Source: Desulfatibacillum sp. (GTDB lineage Bacteria > Desulfobacterota > Desulfobacteria > Desulfobacterales > Desulfatibacillaceae). Taken from it: a stretch of DNA of 64,000 nt. Below the pieces are notes generated by a model. It did not search any database. It saw only the letters and a program-made list of their open reading frames with translations, and was not told the DNA's origin. The translations under genes were made by a program, and so were the position numbers. Positions 43,474 through 51,727 of the stretch are shown one piece after another (positions within the stretch are counted from its first letter, which is position 1; each line of letters opens with the position of its first letter). The stretch spans positions 1 through 64,000 of the forward strand of contig JAEINP010000010.1 in NCBI GenBank assembly GCA_016342355.1, given 5' to 3'.

Positions 43474-43950
43474 TTAGTTGTAAATTCCAGCCAGCACAGC
43501 GTAAGGCTGATTGGGAACCTTCAACACATAGGCCACCTTGGAGGAAGCAGTTTGTTCCCCGGGCTTGGGCCACATATAACTTACCCATCCCTCGCCCTTA
43601 TTGAAGGCTACGCTGATAAATTCGGCAAAAAACATCTTTCCGTTCACGTCTTTGGCCGTCATCAGGTTTTTGCCCACCAGGGCAGGACTGACAGGATGGG
43701 CCGCATTGCATTGTCTTTCAAGGTCCAGGCAAAACACATAGGTGTCTTTCCAGACAAAGGGACCGTTTTTGTCGCCGATGATTTTCAAGGCCTCGTCAAC
43801 ACCCTCATTGACCATAAGGTCTGCGGCCTGGCGGCATTTTTCCATGCATTCCTGGCGGGTGGCCTGTTCTTCGGCATAGACGGGAACTGCCAGCAAACCC
43901 AAAACCACCACTGCGACCGCAATAGGCAGCCATCCAAAATTTTTTCTCAT
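43474..43950 (-). CDS. Exported cache-domain protein
   Basis: 158 residues from the ATG at 43950, which has AAAAGGAGGGGG upstream; the frame extends further upstream without support. A signal peptide covers residues 1-27 (hydrophobic, ends VYAEE). The mature part has CMEKCRQAADLMVNEG, then the cache-like KNGPFVWKDTYVFCLDLE, VGKNLMTAKDVNGKMFF and GEGWVSYMWPKPGEQ. Stand-alone periplasmic cache proteins bind small organic ligands; no kinase or receptor is fused. Confidence 0.75.
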   Translation of the reverse strand: MRKNFGWLPIAVAVVVLGLLAVPVYAEEQATRQECMEKCRQAADLMVNEGVDEALKIIGDKNGPFVWKDTYVFCLDLERQCNAAHPVSPALVGKNLMTAKDVNGKMFFAEFISVAFNKGEGWVSYMWPKPGEQTASSKVAYVLKVPNQPYAVLAGIYN

Positions 43951-44247
43951 TACCCCCTCCTTTTGTCTTGAGACAAAAATTGCGGACCGATCAGATGCTG
44001 AATCGAGTCCGTGGCGCATTATAAACCATACAAATGCCAATGATGGAAGTAAAGAAAAAAAGTCAGACATCACCAACAATACAAATATAAAACCAAAACA
44101 ATTCAATCATTTAAAATCAGAAAGAAACCGGCAGTGAGATGCAAATGCCCTAACAATGTAACTATTATACAGGCAGTTTTTTCATTTTTAATGGCGCTTG
44201 ATAAATTTCAATCCATGCCTATTGCAATCCCCATTGCCCGTCCCTGC
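43951..44247. other. AT-rich leader region of the cache gene
   Basis: No ORF with support. On the minus strand TATAAT occurs at about 44021-44026, but no matching -35 is evident. Confidence 0.3.
43961..43978. promoter_or_regulatory. 18-base palindrome at the ribosome site of the cache gene
   Basis: TTTTGTCT and AGACAAAA flank a 2-base centre. In the minus-strand transcript the hairpin ends directly at the GGAGGGGG ribosome site, so it could act as an operator or a translational switch. Confidence 0.4.
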
Positions 44248-45459
44248 TCAGGACTTGGGCGGCTTGTACCTGGGGCCGCTCAGTTGCTTCGGTGAAAGCT
44301 GATACAAAAGGCTTCCGGCCCCCAGCGATAACCTGGGCAGGAGGGATTTTTGCATGCCCTGGAGTTCCTCAATCCGCTCGGCGGCATAGGACAGGACATC
44401 CTTGGACGGAGGCTTGTGCCCGTAGCGCTCCTTGAGCGTGATGGCCTTGGCCTTTGTGCATTTGGGCACGCACAGGCCGCACCCGATGCACTTGGTATGG
44501 TCGATGACGGCTGTTTCCGCTACCATGGAGATGGCCTCCATGGGGCAGATCTCCACACATTTTTTGCAACCAATGCAGGTGTCCCCGTCCACCCACGCTT
44601 CGAAATGACTTTTTGCGATGATGGTGGGAATGTTGTAATCCTTAAGAATCCGCAGGGCGCCGCAACAGCAGGTGCAGCAGGAACACACCTGCATGGGGTC
44701 TTCCAGATTGTCCACCATGTTCACCAGGCCTGCTTCCATGGCGGCTGTTTTAGCCTCCATGAATTCCTCCCGGGAGACACGCCGGGCGATTCCCTTGTCT
44801 ATGGCCATATCCGCCAACCAGCCCATGGCGGAACAGGCGTGCATGGCCCGGCCGCATCCCTGGCCCAGAAACTCCTGATGGGTCCGGCAGGCGCAGACAT
44901 CCACCAGGCAGAAACTTTTATTGCGTTCCACGATTTCAGAATACCTGTCCGTGGCCAGGGGCATGATGCCCGTGGAGGCGTCGATGGATTTTTCCACGGG
45001 GACAATCCGGCCAAAACGCAGGTCCTTGCCTTCGGCCTTGGGTTTGAAGTAGGTCAGGTACTCGTGGTACACATCCTCGAAAAGGCGGGCGAATTCCCTG
45101 TAAAAAGGAACATTGTCAGGGTCGTCCTTGCTCTTGATCATCTGAAACTCAAATATGCCGGGGGCCAGGGGAATCAGGCCGTAAACAGGAACTCCCGCCA
45201 TGGTCAGGCGAAGGATAAAACACTTTTCCCCCAGGGCATCCAAAACAGGCCGGACCACTTCCACAGGCAGGTTTACGAACCGGGCAATGGTCTTGGCGGG
45301 CTTGGGAACAAAGGTCAGGGCATTGACGATATGCGCCTCCTGCTCATCAAAAAGAAATTGAACCAGGGCCACCAGGGAGTCGCTCACCAGCATGTCGGGA
45401 AAACTATTCTTAAAGACAAATTTTTCAGCCAGGGTCCTGTATAGTTGAACGGGTTTCAT
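44248..45459 (-). CDS. Cys-rich [4Fe-4S] protein, paralog 2
   Basis: 403 residues, the longest of the three paralogs. A winged-helix-like N-terminal region (about 40-105) is followed by CLVDVCACR near 188 and CGRAMHAC near 203. Then CSCCTCCC near 255 and two ferredoxin sites, CIGCKKCVEICP near 295 and CIGCGLCVPKC near 324. A ~70-residue basic tail ends in SPKQLSGPRYKPPKS. It overlaps the DUF362 gene by ATGA, so the two are translationally coupled and probably form a redox pair. Confidence 0.82.
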   Translation of the reverse strand: MKPVQLYRTLAEKFVFKNSFPDMLVSDSLVALVQFLFDEQEAHIVNALTFVPKPAKTIARFVNLPVEVVRPVLDALGEKCFILRLTMAGVPVYGLIPLAPGIFEFQMIKSKDDPDNVPFYREFARLFEDVYHEYLTYFKPKAEGKDLRFGRIVPVEKSIDASTGIMPLATDRYSEIVERNKSFCLVDVCACRTHQEFLGQGCGRAMHACSAMGWLADMAIDKGIARRVSREEFMEAKTAAMEAGLVNMVDNLEDPMQVCSCCTCCCGALRILKDYNIPTIIAKSHFEAWVDGDTCIGCKKCVEICPMEAISMVAETAVIDHTKCIGCGLCVPKCTKAKAITLKERYGHKPPSKDVLSYAAERIEELQGMQKSLLPRLSLGAGSLLYQLSPKQLSGPRYKPPKS

Positions 45460-46622
45460 TTCGCCTCCTGTTTAAATGAAAATATCCACTGAAGAGCCCC
45501 TTGCTTGAGGCCAATGGCGGCTTCAGGGCAAATCTCCATGCAGCAAAAACACCGGATGCACTTCCGGTAATCAAAGGCCGGAACCTTTTTTCCCTCCGGC
45601 GCCTTGGCGATGGCTTGGGCTGGGCAGGTTTTCATGCACTGATAGCACAGGATACATTTTTCCGGGTTCGGGGCCGGTTTTTCCACCAGCCAGTTTTTAA
45701 CGGTCTTGGACGTCAGGGGCCAAACCACCCCGCCGTAAATGGTGTTCTTGGGCGGAGTAAACTGGCACGCAAGGTCCTGGATGCTTTCCCCCACCACCTG
45801 GATGTCTTCAGAGGAATTGGGGCCGAAATCCCTTTTAAACCCCTGGCCAATGGTGAAGACCTTGGCCGGGTCCAGACCTGCGGTTTTCACCGCCACCCAG
45901 TCCACGGCGATGGCGTCCTCCCCGGCAAGAACCACGCCCCAATCCCTGGGAGACCCCGTGGGGCCAGGCCCCTCCCCTTCCATGGAACGGACCCCATCCA
46001 CCAAATGGAACAACTGCCTGTCTGGCCCCATGCCGTACTTCAGCCCCCCGTAAAGGTCCAGCAAATAATCGGCGAAATCCGCTTGATCCGGCACCCGCAT
46101 ATGCATGCGGGACTTTTTCAAACCTGGAATAACCCCAAACAAATGCTTGACTGCACCGGTCACATAGGTGAAGGAATGGGTCTTGAATTTCACCAGATTC
46201 AGGATGATGTCCGCATCAAAATAGGCGGCGGAAATATCGATGGTCCGGTACAGTTTTCCGTGCTCCCACCTTAAAGGACGAGTAGGGACCGGGTCCGGTA
46301 CTTGGATTCCCAATTCCTCCATGATGGGGCCGTAGCCCACCTTTTTGAGGGTGTTTTCCAGGGAAAAGAAATTGGGATTCTCCACCAGGATTGGCGTTCC
46401 CCCGTACTCCAAAACCACCATGGCCGCAGCCCGGAAAAACTCGGGATGGGTGACCACGGCTTTGTCCGGATGAGTGGGCATGAGAAGGTTGGGCTTGAGG
46501 ATCACCCTGGCGCCCATTAGGGACTCCATGTCAAAGCCAGCCGCCGCCATTCCCCTGGCGATCACGTCCGTCAATAGATCGTTCCTGTATTCCTTGCACC
46601 GCATCAAGGCCACACGGGTCAT
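45456..46622 (-). CDS. DUF362-domain [4Fe-4S] protein
   Basis: 388 residues from the ATG at 46622, which has AAAGGAGA upstream; the frame is open 27 codons further without a ribosome site. The DUF362 domain covers about 1-290 (VILKPNLLMPTHPDKAVVTHP, ILVENPNFFS, LNLVKFKTHSFTYVTGAVKHLFG). Two C-terminal ferredoxin sites are CILCYQCMKTCP near 326 and CIRCFCCMEICP near 355. DUF362 proteins are iron-sulfur proteins of unclear role. The end overlaps paralog 2. Confidence 0.87.
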   Translation of the reverse strand: MTRVALMRCKEYRNDLLTDVIARGMAAAGFDMESLMGARVILKPNLLMPTHPDKAVVTHPEFFRAAAMVVLEYGGTPILVENPNFFSLENTLKKVGYGPIMEELGIQVPDPVPTRPLRWEHGKLYRTIDISAAYFDADIILNLVKFKTHSFTYVTGAVKHLFGVIPGLKKSRMHMRVPDQADFADYLLDLYGGLKYGMGPDRQLFHLVDGVRSMEGEGPGPTGSPRDWGVVLAGEDAIAVDWVAVKTAGLDPAKVFTIGQGFKRDFGPNSSEDIQVVGESIQDLACQFTPPKNTIYGGVVWPLTSKTVKNWLVEKPAPNPEKCILCYQCMKTCPAQAIAKAPEGKKVPAFDYRKCIRCFCCMEICPEAAIGLKQGALQWIFSFKQEAK

Positions 46623-46647
46623 GCGAATCTCCTTTCCCTCCTGCACG

Positions 46648-47277
46648 TCAATCCTTTTTAAAAAGGATGTGCATGGTGTCGTCCAACACACGGTCAAAAT
46701 CAAACCCGGACTGGTTGCCCCTGGGGGAAGTCAGGGTGAGTTCCGCCACGCCTGTCATAATACTCCACATCACCGGAATGGCCCGGGACGCTTCCAGTCC
46801 CTTCAGGATAGGGGCCATGGCCGGGTTTTCCAGCACAACCTGGGTTTTTGCCAGAACGCTCGCCAGAAGGGTTTCCAGGTCATTCAAAAGAGTGGGATTG
46901 ATTTCCCCGGCCTGGTTTCTTTGCTCGTAAAGATAGCCGATGACATTGATATGCCTGCCGCAGGCAAGGTAGTAATCCTTATAGTCATTGGCCATGGCCT
47001 TCAATACCTGAAGGGCGTCCTCGCCCTGGATGCGCGAAGCAAAAGCCTTGTCCAATTTTTCAAGATGCCCTAAAAGCATGCACAAAAACAGCTCTTCCTT
47101 GTTCTTGAAATACATGTAAATGGAACCCACGGAAAGGCCCGCAGCCTTTGCCACGGACCGGATGGTCACCGCATCAATGCCTTTGGTAGTGAGAATCTCC
47201 TCGGCCACCTCCACTATGGTCTGCCGCCGGTTCTCCTTTTGAGCTTTTCGTAATTCCATGAATCTTTTGATAGTCAC
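46648..47277 (-). CDS. TetR/AcrR-family transcriptional regulator
   Basis: 209 residues from a GTG at 47277; an ATG at 47259 is the likely alternative. The helix-turn-helix is about residues 19-65 (QTIVEVAEEILTTKGIDAVTIRSVAKAAGLSVGSIYMYFKNKEEL). The effector half has a MWSIMTGVAELTL stretch. It lies inside the operon between ferredoxin paralog 3 and the DUF362 gene. The palindromic operator at 48503-48527 is its most likely target, which would give autoregulation and control of the divergent LuxE/LuxC operon. Confidence 0.88.
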   Translation of the reverse strand: MTIKRFMELRKAQKENRRQTIVEVAEEILTTKGIDAVTIRSVAKAAGLSVGSIYMYFKNKEELFLCMLLGHLEKLDKAFASRIQGEDALQVLKAMANDYKDYYLACGRHINVIGYLYEQRNQAGEINPTLLNDLETLLASVLAKTQVVLENPAMAPILKGLEASRAIPVMWSIMTGVAELTLTSPRGNQSGFDFDRVLDDTMHILFKKD

Positions 47278-47324
47278 AACAACTCTCCGGCCATCTTTGC
47301 GGCAATGGCCCTGCCCGTATTAAT

Positions 47325-48413
47325 CTATACCCCCAGGCCTACGATGAAATCCGGCCTTTGGGGTGGTTCTTTGTCTGTCCTGCGTTTCATGGATAAAGCC
47401 GCGCTGGGACAGGCAGTCACGCAATTGCCGCAGCCCGTGCAATATTCCTCTGCAATGCGGGCCATATCTTCATCCAGGGAAATGGCCTCCAACTGGCACC
47501 GCTCCAGACAATCGCCGCAGCCGATGCAGGCCTCCCCATCCACAACCGCCATAAAATTGGAAGGGTAGACCATTTGAATACCGCGATATTTCTTCATCTT
47601 GACCATGAAATCGCAACAGCAACCGCAGCAATTGCATAAAACAATATTTTCCCCCTGGAAATTGTTCACGTTATGCACCAAGCCCGCCTTTTCACTGTCC
47701 TTCAAGGTCTCAAAACAGGTCTCCTTGGTGATCCTGCCGGCAAAACCCCGGTCTATCATAAAGTCCGCCACCTTACCAAAATACAGGCACGAATGGGTGG
47801 GCGCGCCAGCCACCTTGCAGGGATTGCCCGTGAGCTTGGCCTGCTGCCTGCAATGACACACCGCAGCAGCAAAGGAGGTTTCTTTTTCCAATACCAGGGC
47901 AACCCGTTCGTAGGACTGGACCCCGGACTCCAGGGGCAGTTCCTGCTCCACAGTCAGGGTGCGCATGGCTGGTTTGATCACTTTCCGAGCCTTTTCCGGC
48001 ATTTCATAAAGGCCTTTAACTGCCTCTTCCACGCCGTCCATCATTTTCTTGAGCAAACGGGCCTGCTGAGCTTCTCGGGAATCCTCCGCGCCGCGCATGA
48101 GTTGAAACTCCACCAGACCCGGCATAAAGGGGGTGAGGGAGTATTCCCTTTCCCCGGTAGCAGCATCCTTGGAAAAAACCAGCCCTTTGTCCGCCATTTC
48201 CTCCAGCATAGGCCTTAGCGTTTCCAGATCCCGGCCCATCAATTCCGACAATTTTTCGGCGGAATGGGAACCCAGGGGAAAATCCGCCCCCAACAAAGCC
48301 TCTTCCTCAGAAAAAATGGACCTGAGAAAATCCAAAACCGGCGCCACCAAAGGAAATCTTGCCGGGTTTTTGTTCAGCCTCTCGCCTAACCGGTTGTAAA
48401 CATCTTGGTCCAT
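47325..48413 (-). CDS. Cys-rich [4Fe-4S] protein, paralog 3
   Basis: 362 residues. Winged-helix-like region about 45-100 (LGSHSAEKLSELMGRDLETL, then MADKGLVF). The central block has AAAVCHCRQQAK near 187 and HSCLYFGK near 210. CNCCGCCC is near 263, and two ferredoxin sites, CIGCGDCLERC near 300 and CTGCGNCVTACP near 328, close the protein. AGGGGG precedes the ATG. It heads a four-gene minus-strand operon opposite the LuxE/LuxC genes. It is closer to paralog 1 in the CNCCGCCC motif than to paralog 2. Confidence 0.83.
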   Translation of the reverse strand: MDQDVYNRLGERLNKNPARFPLVAPVLDFLRSIFSEEEALLGADFPLGSHSAEKLSELMGRDLETLRPMLEEMADKGLVFSKDAATGEREYSLTPFMPGLVEFQLMRGAEDSREAQQARLLKKMMDGVEEAVKGLYEMPEKARKVIKPAMRTLTVEQELPLESGVQSYERVALVLEKETSFAAAVCHCRQQAKLTGNPCKVAGAPTHSCLYFGKVADFMIDRGFAGRITKETCFETLKDSEKAGLVHNVNNFQGENIVLCNCCGCCCDFMVKMKKYRGIQMVYPSNFMAVVDGEACIGCGDCLERCQLEAISLDEDMARIAEEYCTGCGNCVTACPSAALSMKRRTDKEPPQRPDFIVGLGV

Positions 48414-48494
48414 AAATCCCCCTGCCTGCTTTGCTGGTTCGATGGTTATTGGGTTGAAAAAGAGAATTCCCTGCGATTTCTTTTAAAAATCCTG

Positions 48495-48523
48495 TTGACA
48501 ACATGAACCATGTTCATTATTAT
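48495..48523 (+). promoter_or_regulatory. Strong promoter of the LuxE/LuxC operon
   Basis: TTGACA (48495-48500), an exact 17-base spacer and TATTAT (48518-48523). It is about 50 bases before the LuxE-like ATG. Confidence 0.75.
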
Positions 48524-48527
48524 GAAC
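48503..48527. promoter_or_regulatory. Compound palindromic operator in the LuxE/LuxC promoter
   Basis: ATGAAC-CAT-GTTCAT (48503-48517) fits exactly between the -35 and -10 boxes. The second half-site is reused in GTTCAT-TATT-ATGAAC (48512-48527), giving three ATGAAC half-sites. A TetR dimer or two dimers could bind here. It also lies in the upstream region of the divergent ferredoxin operon. Confidence 0.65.
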
Positions 48528-48575
48528 GAAATTCAACGGCATGGCAAGAAAAAACTCCTCACAAGGAAATAACCC

Positions 48576-50003
48576 ATGACTCCACACCCTGAAAAATCCC
48601 TCAAAATCGCCCAGGATGGCCTGAAAACAATCCTGGTCCAGTGGGCCGCCACAAAATCCTATGACCAAAACCAGGCCAGAAAACTCCGGGAACAAGCCGC
48701 GGCAGCCAATTATCTCCGATACCGGGATCACATCCCCTATTTCGCCAAAGTCGCCGACATGGCGGGCTTGAACGGAGACGCCCCGGGCATGGAACAAATC
48801 CTGGAACATTGCATGATCCCGGACGATATTTTCAAGTCCTATCCCCAGAACTACCTGGACGAAAAGGATTTCCAAGGCATGAATCACTGGCTTTCGCAAG
48901 TGAGCTCAGTGCGCCCGTCCAAAAATTCAGCCAAGGCGCAGGGCCTGGACCAGTGGATGGAAGCCCTAAGCCGGGAAGGCATCCATCTGGTTTTTTCCTC
49001 CGGCACGTCAGGCAACATGTCCTTTGTTCCCCGAGACCCCGACACCTGGTTTCATTTTCTCAAAAACGCCATCTTGTACCTACCGGTGGTCGTGGCAAGC
49101 CAGGGTTTGACGCCCAAGTGGAAAAGCAGTTTGCTCAAAATAATTTCCCGGGCCATGGAGCCTGGCGCATTCCTGAATCTGGCCGACAAATACGGCCGCC
49201 TGATCTTTCGGGAATTCGACGGATATTTCTGCAATTTTTCCGGCGGCAACCAGGGCATACAGCTTGTGGGCCAGGAACTGGCGAAATATTGCGGTTCCTC
49301 TTTTTTCCTTTACGACATGCCCCTATCCCCCGAAGCGGTAAGGGGCATTGTGCGGGGGGCGAAGAATCCTGAGGAACAGGCCCTTATTGAAGCGTTTTTA
49401 AAAACCACTGTTCACGACAAGAAAGCCAATTACGACCGCATGCTCAGGGCATTGGAAAAATCCGTCAGGCGCGGCCGCAAGGTTATCATTTTCGGGACTC
49501 CCTACTTATTGATGGAAATATGCCAGGAGGTCAAGGCCCGAAACATGACCCTGCGTTTAAAAAAAGGCAGCAATGTGTTTTTCGGAGGGGGCTGGAAATC
49601 CTTTGACGGCCAGCGCATTCCCGAACAGGAGCTTGTGGCTCTCATGAGCGAAAGCCTTGGCGTTGAGCCCCGGTACATTTCCGAAGGGTATTCCATGACC
49701 GAAATCCAGGGGCTGATGATCCGGTGCCCTGAAAAAAGGTATCATATCCCTCCCCATTTTGAAACCGTGATCATGGACGCGGAACTAAGGCCCATGGAGG
49801 GGGAGGATCTTTCGGGTACTCTGGGCATTGTGGACCCCTTTGCCGAAAGCTACCCCGGATTCCTGATTACCGGGGACCATGTCCGGCGCCTCAACACACC
49901 CTGCCCTTGCGGCCGCCAAGGACCCACCATTGTTTCCATTGCACGCAGCCCGGGCAGAGAGATTAAGGGGTGCGGCGGAATCATGGCGAAAATCAACGCA
50001 TGA
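48576..50003 (+). CDS. LuxE-like acyl-protein synthetase / PaaK-type acyl-activating enzyme
   Basis: 475 residues. The LuxE family activates a fatty acid as acyl-AMP and passes it to a Cys for reduction by LuxC. Visible signatures: DDIFKSYP near 88, the adenylate loop VFSSGTSGNMSFVPRD near 146, a FFGGGWKSFDG stretch near 332, EGYSMTEIQG near 366, and a C-terminal CPCGRQGPTI near 447 typical of LuxE/PaaK proteins. The gene is 24 bases upstream of the LuxC-like gene. Assignment to LuxE over plain PaaK rests on this pairing and on the SSGTSG form of the loop. Confidence 0.8.
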   Translation: MTPHPEKSLKIAQDGLKTILVQWAATKSYDQNQARKLREQAAAANYLRYRDHIPYFAKVADMAGLNGDAPGMEQILEHCMIPDDIFKSYPQNYLDEKDFQGMNHWLSQVSSVRPSKNSAKAQGLDQWMEALSREGIHLVFSSGTSGNMSFVPRDPDTWFHFLKNAILYLPVVVASQGLTPKWKSSLLKIISRAMEPGAFLNLADKYGRLIFREFDGYFCNFSGGNQGIQLVGQELAKYCGSSFFLYDMPLSPEAVRGIVRGAKNPEEQALIEAFLKTTVHDKKANYDRMLRALEKSVRRGRKVIIFGTPYLLMEICQEVKARNMTLRLKKGSNVFFGGGWKSFDGQRIPEQELVALMSESLGVEPRYISEGYSMTEIQGLMIRCPEKRYHIPPHFETVIMDAELRPMEGEDLSGTLGIVDPFAESYPGFLITGDHVRRLNTPCPCGRQGPTIVSIARSPGREIKGCGGIMAKINA

Positions 50004-50027
50004 CAGTCGGAAATCAGGAGGGGACAA

Positions 50028-51704
50028 ATGCAAACATACATAACCGGAATGGCCACATCGGATTATCTGTCCGGCGCCCTGGGGACGCTGTGCCGTCAAC
50101 ATCGACTAATGCAGCCGGACGAGGACAACATCATGCGGCTGCCATTCCTTATAAAGGGGGAGCTGCGTGTTCCTGTCCCTGTGGAGCCAGAGGTCATTTT
50201 CCTGGCCTTTGTGGATGCGGAACGGGAAGCCCTGCCCGGGGTGGTTCCCACCCATGTGAACCTGGGGCGGGCTCAGGTATTGCGGGAGCCCGTGATTGAC
50301 CGCGAAACCATGCGGAACACCGGAGAATTCCTGTACACGGTCATGCCGGTGTTCACACCCGAAGAAGTCATTGAAACGGACATCCCGGCCCTGTGCAAAG
50401 ACTTATACAATATGCCCTTTTCCAGGGTGACGGAGCTTCTGGGGGATCTGTCTCAGACCTTTTCGCAAAACCGTCTGCTTTTGGATTATGTGCGGGATGT
50501 GACCGTGCAGACCGCCATGCTGCCGGACCTATGGCACGACATGGGTTTTGAAGCCCTGGCCATGATGCTGGACCCGGAATCTGCCCAACAAATGGTGGAC
50601 AGGGACTTGTGCGCCTGGGGAGTGGACGGCTCCCGACTGTTGGACGATTGGGTGGAGCTGGAACAGGCCAAGGTCCTGCCCGCCCCGGTCCATGTCATTG
50701 CAGCTCAGGCCTTGGGAGGAAAAGCTCCGCCATGGGAGACGCGCACACCTGCCTTGCGGGCCATGCCCACCCGGCAATTGCACATCACGGCAGGCAACGC
50801 CCCACAGATCCCTTTTATATCAGCCTTGCGGGCCATTCTCACCAAATCGGCGGCTGTGGTCAAATCCCCATATGGGGCGACCCTGCCAGGAGCTTTGCTG
50901 GCCCTGGCTCTGGTGGCGACAGCCCCGGACCACCCCATCACCCGGCATCTTTCCATAGTATATTGGCCGGGCGGCGACGGTTCGGTGGAAGACGCCTTTT
51001 TTATGCCGGGCAGCTTTGACCGGATTGTGGTGTGGGGAGCCCCTGGCGCGGTGGAATCGGTAAAGAAAAGAGCCTTGTTCACCAAGGTCCTGACCTTCAA
51101 TCCCCGATACGGGGTCTCCCTGATCGCCAGGGAATCCCTGGAGGGCGACATGGATTCCCTGGCGTCCAGGGCGGTGACAGACTCTCTGGTGGCTAACCAA
51201 AAGGCCTGCATCGCCTCCCAAATCCATTATGTGGAAGGAGACAGGGATAGGGTTAAAGCCTATGCCCTGGCCCTACAAAAAGCCCTGGCAGCCTTTGACC
51301 GCATAGCGCCCAATTATGTGGAGCCTCACTTTGTGGGGGAGCTCAAACGGGTCATGCGGGGCGTCCTTATCGACGGAGAATGGTTCGTCAACCAGAAAAA
51401 CGGATTCTGGCGCTCTGGCGTAGTCGTGATGGACCGGGAGGTTCCCCTTTCCGCAGTGACCATGCAACGGATGATCATCGTCCGCAGGGTGGATGACATT
51501 TCCCGGGCCCTTGCCCATCTGCACCCGGGAGTTTCCACGGTCAGCGTGTCAACCCCCTCCCTAAAAAATAAAATCCGGGACATTGCGGCAGCCTCCGGGG
51601 TGAGCAATGTGGTGGACCTGGGCCACAGCGGTACCATGTTTCCCGGCATGAGCCATGACGGCATGATGGTCCTCAGCGAACTGGTGGACTGGAAAAACGG
51701 TTGA
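50028..51704 (+). CDS. LuxC-like acyl-CoA (fatty acyl) reductase
   Basis: 558 residues. LuxC-family aldehyde dehydrogenase fold that reduces acyl-AMP, acyl-enzyme or acyl-CoA to the aldehyde with NADPH. Key parts: ITAGNAPQIPFISALRAILTKSAAVVKSPYG near 252 for the cofactor site, the gap region YWPGGDGSVEDAFF near 308, and the nucleophile Cys394 in ANQKACIASQIHYV. AGGAGGGG precedes the ATG. No luxA, luxB or luxD gene is in the window, so the product is a free or channelled fatty aldehyde, not light. Confidence 0.88.
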   Translation: MQTYITGMATSDYLSGALGTLCRQHRLMQPDEDNIMRLPFLIKGELRVPVPVEPEVIFLAFVDAEREALPGVVPTHVNLGRAQVLREPVIDRETMRNTGEFLYTVMPVFTPEEVIETDIPALCKDLYNMPFSRVTELLGDLSQTFSQNRLLLDYVRDVTVQTAMLPDLWHDMGFEALAMMLDPESAQQMVDRDLCAWGVDGSRLLDDWVELEQAKVLPAPVHVIAAQALGGKAPPWETRTPALRAMPTRQLHITAGNAPQIPFISALRAILTKSAAVVKSPYGATLPGALLALALVATAPDHPITRHLSIVYWPGGDGSVEDAFFMPGSFDRIVVWGAPGAVESVKKRALFTKVLTFNPRYGVSLIARESLEGDMDSLASRAVTDSLVANQKACIASQIHYVEGDRDRVKAYALALQKALAAFDRIAPNYVEPHFVGELKRVMRGVLIDGEWFVNQKNGFWRSGVVVMDREVPLSAVTMQRMIIVRRVDDISRALAHLHPGVSTVSVSTPSLKNKIRDIAAASGVSNVVDLGHSGTMFPGMSHDGMMVLSELVDWKNG

Positions 51705-51727
51705 TAACAGCGAAAAGGAAACTCCCT

